Part shown: positions 20,808 to 32,800 of the stretch, in pieces
How the letters are laid out: each line of letters opens with the position of its first letter
How positions within the stretch are numbered: the first letter of the stretch is position 1
Assembly: GCA_016858145.1 (NCBI GenBank)
Contig: JAEHOE010000041.1
Coordinates: 372,001 to 436,000, forward strand
DNA: 64,000 nucleotides
From: Edaphochlamys debaryana
Taxonomy: Eukaryota > Chlorophyta > Chlorophyceae > Chlamydomonadales
Direction of reading: 5' to 3'
The notes under the pieces: generated by a model
What the model was told of the DNA's origin: nothing
The model's input: only the letters and a program-made list of their open reading frames with translations
Databases searched by the model: none
Program-made: the position numbers and the translations under genes

Positions 20808-23800
20808 TCACGCGCTGAGCTTGGATGCCTTACTAAGCAGCGCCTCCAGCTCGTTGAGGGCAAGCGGCAGGCGGCAGCGCTCCACCTGGGGGGGGGGGGG
20901 CGGGGGGGGGGGGGGGCGGGGGGGGACGGGGGGGGAAAAAAGGCGTGCATGGGTGTGCGTGTGCGTGCAGGCGTGGCGTACGCAGCGAGAGGCGTGAAGA
21001 AAGGCGAGTGTAAAACCCTTCCCCCTTTGGGCCCTTACGGCCCTTCGGTGTGTAACATCGACTATTGAATTTTATAAAAACTTTGTTTAACAGACCATTG
21101 TAAAGCTAATGCTAAAACAATTGTCTGATTTTGTTTATTTGTAAGAACTTGACCAAGCAGCTAAGAAGAAGTGTAATGAACTATGCGAGGGCAGCGTTCA
21201 GGCGAAGTGCCTTAGTTGGTCACGCGCTAACGGATCGAGGCCCAGCCCAGGCCCAACCAACGGGCCCAGCCCGGGCCCACCTGGATCAGCTCGACCAGCT
21301 CCTTGACGCCCTTGAGCGGGATCATGCCCTGGCTCGTCCCAACCAACTCCCGGAACAGCATCCCGGGAGTTGGCGGCGGCGCTAGCAACGGCATGTGCCG
21401 GGACGAAGCGTTCGCACTGGCGCCGGTTGGGCTGTAGCGGTTGAGCCCGGGGCTCATGGCCGAGCCGCCGCCGCCGCCGGCGGCAGCCCCGGCGGCGGCT
21501 GCCGCCGCCGCCGCGGTTCCGGAAGCCGCGGCGGCAAGAGAGCGCGGGCTTTCGTTGCCCGGGGCTGCCGGGCCGCGGTAGATCGAGGATCCGATTCGAG
21601 AGACGCCGAGCCCGAAAGGGGCCGTAACGCCGGGGAGGTATGACGAGGCGCGGGAGGCAACGGGCGCGGCGAGGCCGGTGGCGTAGGCGAGGGAGGCGGC
21701 GCGGGAGAGCAGCGGCGGCGCGGGGCCCGGCATGCCGCCACCGGCCGTAACGCTCGTAACGCCCATGACGGCGGCGGCGGCGGCGGCGGTGCGGATGGCC
21801 GTGGATCCCACGCGCGCCAGCGTGCCGGCGCGGGATACGGCGCGGGATCCAACCCGGGATCCGCCCCTGGATCCAGACATGGCGGCGGCGGCCTGGGCCT
21901 GGGAGTCGGCTGCGGCCTGGGCCTTGAGCCACAGAGCGGCGCTCACAAAGACCTGAGTGGGAAGGGGTGGCACGCAGAGAGGCGTGAGGGGTGAGATACA
22001 GGGAAGGGAAGTGGATCTTGGGGTGAGAGACACAGAGACGCCGGGGAGGGGAAGGGTGAGGCAGGCAGACAACGGGGGTAGGAAATCAAAACACGCAATA
22101 GGCAGCCCTCTGGCTCTCCGGTACCGGTATCTGCCGTACCCACCCCCCACCGGCCCGCACGCACCCCGCCCTGTCCGGCCTTGGTGGCGATCCTGGATGC
22201 CCGGTTGAGGGTGCGGCCCGTGTAGTCCAGGCGGCCCATGCGGGGCACCAGGCGGGCGGTGGCCACCCCCGTCTCGAGGCCCTGAGAGGGTGGGAGGGTG
22301 GGGGGGGGGAGGGTGCGGTGTGAGGGGCTGGGGGGGCAGAGGAGCCGGCGAAGAAGAAAGGAGCGGGAGGGGGGCCTTTGGGGCGTGGTGATGGCCGCAT
22401 TGGGGGGGGGGTGCAAGTGGCTTCCTTGCCGGTCCAAAACCGCATCGCATCCTGAGCCCCACGACTCACCACCTTCCAGCTTCCGACCTTCACTGCCCCG
22501 GTCTCCAGCCCCCGACTCACCATCTTGAGCCTCAGGCCCCTCAGCACCACTCGGCCGTCCCTCCGCACCTCCTCGCCTGCGGGGGGTGGGTGGGTGGGTG
22601 GGGAGCGGGCAAGGGGCTCAGGCAGCGGTACAAGGGGGACAGCAATCCTTGAGGCGTGGCATGGCGTTCTGGACTCTCCCCTCCCCCCCCTTCCCCCCCT
22701 CTCCCCTCTCACCGAAGTCGTGGTCCAGCAGGGCGGCGGCCCAGGGCAGCTGCAGCACCCGCTCCTGGGTCACCACGGCCCTGACAGGGGGGGTAGGGGG
22801 GGAGAAGGGAGGGGAAGGGGATGGTGGTAAGGACCAGGGCCAGCTGTGAGAGCAGACAAGGGGGCCTGCAGGCGTACTCGTGAGGAGCTGCTAGCAGCTA
22901 GCAGCACCTGCACCCCTCCCGCTCAAGCAGCCCGATTCGTCCCCTCCAGCCCCCCCACCCTTCCACCCTAAACCCACCAGGCCACGGCCGCCGCGGGGCA
23001 GGCGAACACCACCACCGCCAGCCCCTCTCAGTCCCTCCTGCCCCTCCCCCCTCCCCCTCTTGCCTCCTATGTCTGCCTCCCCCCCACCCTTCCCCCCCAA
23101 CCCACCAGGCCACGGCCGCCGCGGGGCAGGCGAACACCACCACCGCCAGCCCCTCCGCCGCCGCAACCACGTACCCCCCCGCCTCGGCGGCGGAGGCCGT
23201 CAGGTAGCGGTGGAGCAGGGCGAGCGACTCGCCGAGGAGGGGGCCTGGCGGGGTGGGGGAGAAAGAGTTTTAGATGAGGAACACGTAGGGACCGGTAGGG
23301 ATGGGAAGGTGGGAGCCTCGCAGCCCCTCCGTCTGACCCCCTCCAGCCCCCCCCCCCGACGCACCGTTCCACGCCCGCAGCGCCTTGACGCCCGACACCA
23401 GTACGAAGGCGGCGGTGATGGATCCAAGCGGAGCCAGGAACGTGGATCTCGGATCCAGCATGGCGGCCGTGCTACGGGGGAGAGGGCGGGGGAACGGGGG
23501 TTTAATTGGGGGCTGAGGCGATGCATGTGACACCAAGAGGGTGTCACTGTGTGTTGTGCCAAACAGCGGATGCGCAACAGTAGTGACATCACACAAGTTT
23601 ACGGTCGAACAGCAGATCGACAAGGGTAGGCTGTAGCCTTTCAACCCCCCCCCTCCTGCCCCCTCACCGGAACGGCCCCACCACCCCGTGCCTGGGCAGC
23701 AGCCGCGCGTCCAGCAGCAGGTAGAGCCCCTTCCCCCTTCCTCCCCCCCCCCTCTTGCCTCCTATGTCTGCCTCCCCCCCTCCTGCCCCCTCACCGGAAC

Positions 23801-26800
23801 GGCCCCACCACTCCGTGCCTGGGCAGCAGCCGCGCGTCCAGCAGCAGGTAGAGCCCCTTCCCCCTTCCTCCCCCCCCCCTCTTGCCTCCTATGTCTGCCT
23901 CCCCCCCTCCTGCCCCCTCACCGGAACGGCCCCACCACTCCGTGCCTCGGCAGCAGCCGCGCGTCCAGCAGCAGGTAGAGCCCCTCCCCCCTTCCTCCCC
24001 CCCCCCCTCTTGCCTCCTATGTCTGCCTCCCCCCCCCTTGCCTCACCGGAACGGCCCCACCACTCCGTGCCTGGGCAGCAGCCGCGCGTCCAGCAGCAGG
24101 TAGAGCTCGGGGTCGCGGGCGGTGGAGGTGTTGGAGCGGGCGGAGCGGGTGGAGGTGGCGCCCGTGGCTTGGAGGTAGCGGCGGGAGGGGTTCATCTGGG
24201 GGGGGAGGGGGGAGGGAGGAGGGGGGGAGGGAGAGGGTGTTTGTTGCTGAGCGGGAGGGAGAGGGCACAGCGGGGCGTTGCGGTCCCACCCTACAACCCC
24301 ACACCGCCAACCGCCCCAACTGCCCAGCCCACTCCTCAAGCACACAACCGCTTCCCAACCAACCCCCAACCACCTCCCAACCAACGGCCCACCTGCTTGG
24401 TCGACAGCAGCGGGTGCGCCGAGCCCGAGGCCAGGTGCTGCCCCCCTCCGCCGCCCCCTCCCCCCCCGCCCCCCACCCCCTGCAGGGGGCCCCCCCCCAT
24501 GGCCATCGAAGCCACGGACGCCAGCGCCCCCACCCCCAGGCCCCCGGGTCGGCCCGAGGGCTCGGGCAGCAGCACGTGGCGGGGCTCCCCCAGGTGCAGC
24601 AGCTGCAGCTGGGACAGGCGGCGGCGGTCGAGGCGGTAGGCGGCGTGGGTGGACTCGGTGAGCACGATCACGCCGCCCTGCGGTTGGCGGTTGGGTGGTT
24701 GGAGGTGGTTGGAGGTGGTTGGCGGTTAGTGGTTGGTGGGCTGCGTTCGTGAGTTGATTGCTGCAGGCCCGGCCTCCAAGTGTCAGGCACTCACTAGGCT
24801 AAAAGCGACGCTCTTCTACAGTGTGGATATGACTTCTAGTAGCACAGTACAAGCGTGCGAACCCTATGCTAGTAACGGGTTAAGAAACCCCAAAAGGATA
24901 AGCCAGTGACTTTCTCCTCTGCGGTGTGGATCTCCAGCTCACCGCCGCCAGGTCCCCCACCGCCTTGACACGGGCCATGGCTCCCCCCCGGTACTCGCAC
25001 TGCCCCCGCCGCGTCTCCACCACCTCAGCCGCGTTGAGGCCCGAATGCACCTGGGGCGGGGGGGTAGGGGCAACGGAGGGGACCGGGGTTTTTTATTAAA
25101 GGGGTTCCAGGCAAGCGAGTGCACAAGGGCACGGCCCGGGGAACTAGTCGCCTGCGGCCCAAGGCATGGCAGCACACGAAGTAGGCAGCAAGAAGCGATC
25201 ATGGGACCGGGGGGTGGAGGGGTTTGGGTGTTTGTTGGGGGAAGGGCCGAAGAGTGCTTGGAGCTGAGGGGACGACGCTGGCTCGCCGTCTCCGTTCGGA
25301 AGTGCAGCCGTTGCAACACCCCCAGACTCACGCCCCCGTGACTACCGGTACCTTCCCCCCACCCCCCCTTGAGATCCAGATCCAGATCTCACCCCCATGC
25401 GCACGCGCAGGCCCCTCAGCGCCAGCACGGGCCGCAGCACCCCCCCTGGGTCCCCCAGGGAGCCGGGTACGGGGGGGTTGAGGCCCACGGGGTACAGCCC
25501 CGCGCCGTCTGCCTGGTCGGGGGCCTGGGGGGGGGGGGAAGAGGGGACGGGCGAGGGAAGGGGAGGGGAGGGGCAGGAGGGGAGGGCGTGTGAGCTGAGG
25601 TGCAACCGGCAACCCAACCTCCCCACCAACCGCCCAACCAACCGCCAACCTCCCCACCAGCCGCCCAACCGCCAACCACCCCAACCGCCTAAACATCCCA
25701 CCGCCGCGATGTTCCACAGCTGCTTCAAGGCCGAGAGAAGGCTGTTGGCGGCGATGCGGCCCATTGAGGCCGCCGCCAGCAGGCAGTTGAGCGTCTCCTC
25801 CAGGGCACACCCGCTGCTGCCGCCGCCGCCGCTGTCGCCGCCGGTGCCGTCCATTGAGAGGCCCATGGGTCGCCCCGAGCCCACGGTGCCCAGGGACCCG
25901 ATCTCGCCCGACCCAAGGCCCCAGCGCCCGCCCGAGCCGTCCGGTAGGGCGTTGGAGGGGCGCTGCGAGGACACGGCCTGCGGGGAGGGGTGGGAAGGGG
26001 TTGGGAGAGCGAGTGGGGGTGGGGAGGAGAAGGATTGGATGGATTGGAGGGATTGGGGTAGCGTTTGGCCGGGCGGAGGGTGGTTTGTTGCCCCGTGGTG
26101 AAGGAGGTGGAGAAGCGTGGGATTAGGACGGGGATGGGGCAACGGCTGGCGAAAGTGGGAACGGACGGTCGCAATCGCAATCTGGTAGTCCCCATTCCCA
26201 TCTTCATCCCCACACCGCCCGTCTCTATTTCGCCTTCTCCAACGCTCGTTCCTCACTCCCATGAAGCCAGCGTTTCGCCGCCCCGCCCCCGGCCCCCGGA
26301 AGCCCCCGGAAACCCACCGTGGGCGACGACGGCCGGTCAAGGTACCCATCCGCGGACTGCCTCCTGCGCCGGCCACTGGTGCTGGGGGCCAGGCTCATGC
26401 CCACACTGGCCCCCTCCGTCACGCCGCCGCCGTCAGAGCTCGTGTTGCGACCACTCACGACCGTCGGCATGCGTCCCGTGCCGGGCCCCAGTAATCCCCC
26501 GAGGCTGGCCTTGACAAAGGCCGGGTTGGAGAAGGGCGTTCCTTTGGCGCCGGCCATGGAAGCCGAACCGTCGGCGGAGTGGCGGCGGCCGAGGCCGACG
26601 GAGGCGAGCAGGGCCTCGTCCAGCGGGCCCAGGCCGTGCCCGCCGCCGCCGCCGCCGCCGCCAAAGGCGAAGTCGCTGACGCCGGTTGTTGCGGCGGTTG
26701 CCCGCCGCAGCGAGTTGCTCGCCTCCAGGGCGTACAGCACACGTGCCAACCGCAGCGCGGCGGTTGACGGCGGCTGCTCGTACACGTCGTACACGTCGCC

Positions 26801-29800
26801 GCCGCACGCCTCCGCCTCCTCGACTTCCGCGTCGGCGTCGGGGGGCCCGCCGTCGGCGCCGCCGTCGCCTGTGCTGCCGCCGCCGCCGCCGCCGGGCGCG
26901 CTGCCGCTGCCCATGCTACGGTCCTCCGGCGGCGGCGCGCTGCGGCTGCTAGGGAACCGATTCAGCAGGCCCTGCCGCGCCGCCGCCGCCGCCGACGTCG
27001 CCGCCGCCGTCAGCGCCGCCGCCGTCAGCCCGCCGCCGTCGGGCAGGTCCAGCCGTAACCCCGGCGCCAGCCGCCGCCGCGGCGTCGTGCACAGCGACCC
27101 AACCCTGCCCTCCTGCGCCGCCGCCGCCGCCGCCAGGCTCGCCCCCACCGGCGCCGACCCCGATGACGTCAGCTCCCCCGGGTGCGTCAGCGCGCCAGGA
27201 GACGCCGTGGCACGTGCCCGCTGCTCCAAGCGGGGTGGCGAGGAGGGCACGGCCTCGCCCGAGCCCGACCCACGGTTCGCTCCCGCGAACGCCGGGGCGT
27301 GTGTGAAGCCCTCGGCGTAAGCGGGGGCCGCGTAGGCACCCGAGGGGGGTCCGGGGCCGAGCGCGCGGAGGCTGCGTCGGTCGCTTCGGGGGGAGGGGTT
27401 GGGGGAGAGGGCGAAGGAAAGGCCGGCGGAGGCGGCGGCGGGGGGCCCCAGGGCGCCGGAGAAGCGGGAGGACAGCAGCGGTTGGACCTTGTCCGATGAC
27501 TCACCGTCCGGACCGTCCGGAACGGAATCCGACGATTCGGATTCCGGCGCCCGCCAGTGCGGCGTGGAGCTGTCTGCCGTGGTCGGGCCGGTGTTCGCCT
27601 CGCCGCCGCCGTTACCGTTAGTTCCGTTACCGTTACTACCGTTATTACCGTTGCCGTCGTCGAGCCGGGCTTCGCACACCGGGCCCGGCGGCTGGCGGCG
27701 TGGAACGGATCCGATGGATCCATGCTGCGCCGTGGATCCGACGCCGGCGGCGGCGGCTCGCGTGATTACCACCTCGGCGGCGGCCCGGGCCGCGGCCTCG
27801 TCCTCCGGCGGGAGGCGGAGGTGCGGCGGCAGGAAGCTGTGGTCTCGCGTAGGGAGCAGACTGCCAGCCTCTAGGTCCCCCCTCAGGATCCCCCGCTCCT
27901 CCCTCCCTGGCTCCAGCTCCTGTTCCCCCTCCGACCCCCCCTCCCGCTGGCCCCGCGGTTGGGCCGGCTTCGGTTGAAAGAACGGGACGTGCTGCTTCCC
28001 CCTTGGCGATCCCTGCTGCCGGGGACTGTGTTGGATCTGGATCTGGATCTGGTGTTGGTAGGTGTGGGCGAGGTCGGGGTGGTGCGTGGCGAGGAATCTG
28101 GGCACGGGGCTGGCGGCGCCGGATCTGGATCTGGATCCAGATATCCCCGCCGCCGACGCCCGCATGAGATCCGGGAGGTGGGGCAGGGGGCTGTGGGCCA
28201 TCATGCCCGGCGGCATCGGCTCGTAGCCCGTGCCGCTGGGCCGTTCGCTTCCGCTGCCCGTTCCCATGCCCGTTCCCGTGCCCGTTTGCGTTCCCGCGCC
28301 CGCGCCCGTGCCCGTGCCCCTGCCCGCCAGGGCGCTGCCGACGCGGCTGCTGTTGATCCGGCTGCTGGCCGTACGGCGGCCGCCGCTGGCCGTCTCACCA
28401 AGCGCCGCCGCCGCGGCGGCGGCCGTCTGCACAAAGACCGACCGCCAGCTGCGCGCGCCGCTGCCGCCACTCGCCAGCGCCTGCCGCCAAGCCGCCACGC
28501 CCTCCGCGATCGGCCCCGCCGCCGCCGGCTCGCCCGACGGATCCGATCCGATAAACGCCGACGACGTCTGATGAGCAATGGCTTTCCTGCTGGATCCAGC
28601 CGCGAGTCCGCCGCCTCCGCCGCCTCCGCCGACAATATTGGCGGCGGCGTTGCCTAACAAGGCACCCCATCCGAACCCCGCCAGAGTTTGGCTGACGGAG
28701 GATCGGAAGGCCAGGGAGGGCAGCGACGGGAGGTTGCGGCGGGAGGAGCGGTAGGAGGAGAGGATACGGAGCGCGTCCGAGACCTGACAGGGGGTGTGGG
28801 GACGGGCGGACGAAAGTGGGGGAACCGGCCATGGCCCCTCAACGGAGCAGAGAGACAGGACAATCCTCGATCCCAAAGAGAATCCAACTAGATCCCAACG
28901 GTCCCAACCGCCCGCAGGCCCCCGGGTCCCAACCTGCGGCGATGGCGCCACCCACACCTCGGCACCGTCCGGAGTGGCCAGCAGTGCTGCGGGCCAGTTG
29001 ACCTCGAGCAGCCGGAGCTGAAGGGGGGGGGGTCGGTGGTGCGGGGGGCAGGCAGTTGTTGTGGTGTGATGAAGGGCGGTACTTGTGTTTGGCTTCACCG
29101 CCCCCACCCTCCCACTCGCCCAACGCCGCCCAGCCGCTCGCACGCCGCCGGCCGTCCATGCAGACACGGAGGCAGCGGCTTGCTTGGGTTCACGTACTCG
29201 TCTCTAAAACAGGGAGACGGCGCCCTCCTCCCCCCGCCTGCAAGTTCACACAAAACGACAGCGCCGCCGAGGCCGTGTGGAATGCCACAGCGTGCCGGCG
29301 GCCGCCCATACACACACATTTTCCCCGTTGTCCCCCCCCTCTACCCCCCCATACCTGCACGTTCACACAAAACGACAGCGCCGCCGAGGCCGTGTGGAAT
29401 GCGAGCAGGAACGCGTCCCCCTCCGTGGCCGCCTCGTAGCCCCCGTGCGCGTCCAGCTCCGAGCGCATGACCGCGTGGTGCTGACTCAGCACCACCGACA
29501 TGTCCTCCGCGGGCAGCGTCTCCCACAGCAGCGTGGAGTTCTGGGGGGGCCGGGGGGGAAGAGGGGGGGAAAGGGGGGGCGTGTGTGTTTCGTGCTGACT
29601 CAGCACCACCGACATGTCCTCCGCGGGCAGCGTCTCCCACAGCAGCGTGGAGTTCTGGGGGGGGGGAGGAGGCGGGGGAAAGGGGTGGAAAGGAGCGGGA
29701 AGGGGGGTGTTCGCTGCTGAGCGAATCGCGCCGACGGGGGGTGCAGGGGGCGGTGGGGGGGGAGGGGCGGGACAAAGGAGGGGGGCAGTCTTCCAAGTTG

Positions 29801-32800
29801 GCAAGGCCAGTGTGGGACGCATAAGGAAGACTCTAGGGAGAGGGGTGCGCGACATGTGTGCGTAGGGGGCGGCTGCTGCCCCGACCCGACATACTGATTG
29901 CGCGGCATGCGAGTGGGGCCAGGTGCGTTCCGAGCGGGCACGGTCCCAAGGCTCCGTGTTTCATCGAGCCCACACCGCACCAGTCATACCGCGGTACCGT
30001 GGTCTCCGCTCCCCACGTGCACGTGCACGTGCACGTGCGCGCCACGCACCTGGATGTCGGTGGACACGAGCGTCACGTCGGGGCCGTGGCGCGGCGGCCG
30101 CACGCGGCCCGTCAGCAAGCCCAGGTGGTTGTAGTACCTGGCGGGGGGGGGGGGCGAAGGGGGTGTAGGGGGGGAGTGTTGGGAGCCGAGCGGATGGGGG
30201 CGACCTTTGACGAATTGGGGACTGGGGAGAAAAGGCGTGGAGCGGGATAGGGCTCGGCTCGGGCGAGCCCCAGTCCCCCCCCCCCCCCGCCCCCCACCCA
30301 CCCACCTGTACATGAGCAGGGCGCACCCCACCAGCAGCAGCACAAGCGCCCCGATCGGCACCGCCACAGCCACCGTCAGAACAGCGGATCGAGACGAGCC
30401 GCCGCCGCCGCCGCCGGCAGCGGCAGCGGCGGCTTCGGGGCTGGGCGAGGGGGTCGTGGAGTCCGCGGGCGGGCCCTTGTACCCCAGGTTCTTCCAATAC
30501 ATGGCGCGGATGGTCTTGGGGAAGGGGATGGCTGCATATGTGGGGAGGCGAAGGGTTAGGTGAGAGGGCGGGGAGGGGTGGGCGGGTCAGGCCGGGAGCT
30601 TTTGGCTGCCTGAGGCGACGAGGCTCTATCTATACACATGAACGCCGGGTCTCGCTTTTTGCTGCCTGCTGCTGACAGGAAGGAGCAGTGAAGGACTCGG
30701 CAGCTGCCAGCAACCAGGCATCACCGTACATGAGCGCGGCAGTTGTACATCAGTACCGCCTCACCGTCGAACACGAAGGTGAAGTCGGCCGCCAGCCGCG
30801 CGGCGACTGCCGCGTCCGCGTCGCTCCCGCCCGCTGTCCCGCTGCCGCTGCTGCTGTTGGCATCTGTGGCGGTGGCTCCGGGGCTGGATGCGTTGACCAG
30901 GGCCCGCGCCGCCGCAGCGTCCAGAGCCATCCTGGGGGGGGGGGCGGGGGAGGAAGGAGGAAGCATGCGGTGTTTGTAGTCGATAGGATCGGCTGCGCTA
31001 CAGGCCGCCCTGCCGTGCAGGTGTGCCACACTACGGCCGTAAGGCAGTATGCCGTACCTGTATCCCGCCGAGTGCACGGTCATGATGTCCGCTGCGGCGT
31101 TGGGGTGGCGCTCCCCCGCCGCCAGCCCCGCCGCCAGGGAGGGGCCGTCCCGTGGGTCGTAGCCCAGCGCACCCCAGTCCACGGCACTGGCGTTGGCTGC
31201 AGAGGGGAGAGAGGGTAGGGCGTTGAGGGCCGGGGGCAGGACGTAAGATACTAGGGCGACGGGCCCAGAAACCACACACTGGCACGAGTACCTCCTGCAA
31301 AGTGCCTTGCCCGGGCGGGCACTTAGTACCCGCCTCGCCCCTCCTTCTCCCCCACACATCACCCTGCTCACCCCCCAGGCTCGCCCCCAGCAGCGCCTCG
31401 TAGCGGTCCGGCGTGCGCAGCCACATCTGCATCAGCGCCCCCAGCGCCTCGCGGCCGCGCAGCGTGGGCGGCGGGTAGTCGCTGGACCACACGTCGCTCC
31501 TTGCGACCGAGGTGAAGGGGGCCACGTTGACGAGGGAGCCTGGGGAGGAGGGATAGGGGTGCTTGTTGCTGAGCAGGATAGGGGAGCAGGGGTGGGTATA
31601 CTGGGAAGGATTCGAGTCGGGTTGGGGCTTGGGGGATTGGGGAGCGTGGGCAGGCTTCATACTGGGCAGGAGGGGGCCAGCACACGACCCTGCCTCGCTC
31701 CCACCTCCGGGCGCGGTCGCTGCGTAGGGGCAGAGGCCAGGGTCCGCCGAGCACTCCACCAGGGGACCCGCGCCGTCCTCCTCCGCCTGCGCCGCCGCCC
31801 GAGCAAGGTCCGCCGCCGGCGACGGCGGCGCCGCGGGCCCCGGCGGCGGCCGCGGCGGCCGGGGCGACCGCACCGGTACCCCCTGGGCCACCCACACGCG
31901 GCTGCTTCCGGGGGGCAGCGCCACACCCAGCCTCCCCGCCAGATTGGGGGCCAGATCGGCCCTCAGGAACGGAAGACCCACGGTCCACTCCAGAGTGAAC
32001 AAGCAGCGCCCGTCAGCGAAGTCCAGGTTAACGGGTTCGCAATCGCCGCCATCGTTGAAATAACCCGTGAAGTTGGCCCCGAAAACGCTGTCAGGCGGGG
32101 CGTCGCCCGCCGCCGTGTCGGACCCAGATCCAGATCCAGATCCAGATCCATCCCCCGGCAGATCGGTAGCGTTCGGGCTGCTGCCGTTGGCGCTCGTCCA
32201 TGCAACCGCCGCCAACCGCCGCCACGTGGCGAGCGCCGCACGCATCGCAGGCCCGCCCACCAGGGGCGCCATGCTGTCCCGATCGAACCACGCACCCTGC
32301 TGCTTGCCGTACCGCTGGGCGATGGACACGTAAACGGCGGACAGCACGCTCCAGGCCTTGCAGCCTGGAGGGAAAGGGAAAGGTTAGGGAATGGCGGCAG
32401 ATGTGATGGCAGGGGGGCTTTTTACCAATCTGACGGTTTCCGCACGTCAGTAGCGGAAACCAAGGTTTCCTGCGTTCGGCTAAGCAAAGCCTGCCGCCCG
32501 GAGGGGCGGGGGAACGAGGGGTGTTCCAGCGGGTTCGTGCCGTACGGCACTGCATGGCCGCTGGGCGGGAATGTTAGCGGTAGCGCCGCTTGGCGCGGGT
32601 ACTTTCGCGAGTTTCGTCAGATCTGACACCGTCGTGCCTAGCTGTTCCATACCGTTCGGTCCTTGACAGCGACAGCACGGCGGATCGGGCTCGCCCCACC
32701 ACCACCCTCGGAAGGACCTCTTTCCTGCTTGCAGGTACCCTACCGCCTTCGGCGTCAGCCTACCATTGCGGTGCGTGACGCAATGCGGGAAACCACCGCG

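Noticed and set aside
21227..21280. Cyclase stop at 21227 by read-through of exon 25
   Set aside because: A CAG|GTGGGC donor at 21281 joins in phase to a final exon (20885-20808), VERCRLPLALNELEALL and so on, which fits a coding C-terminus better.
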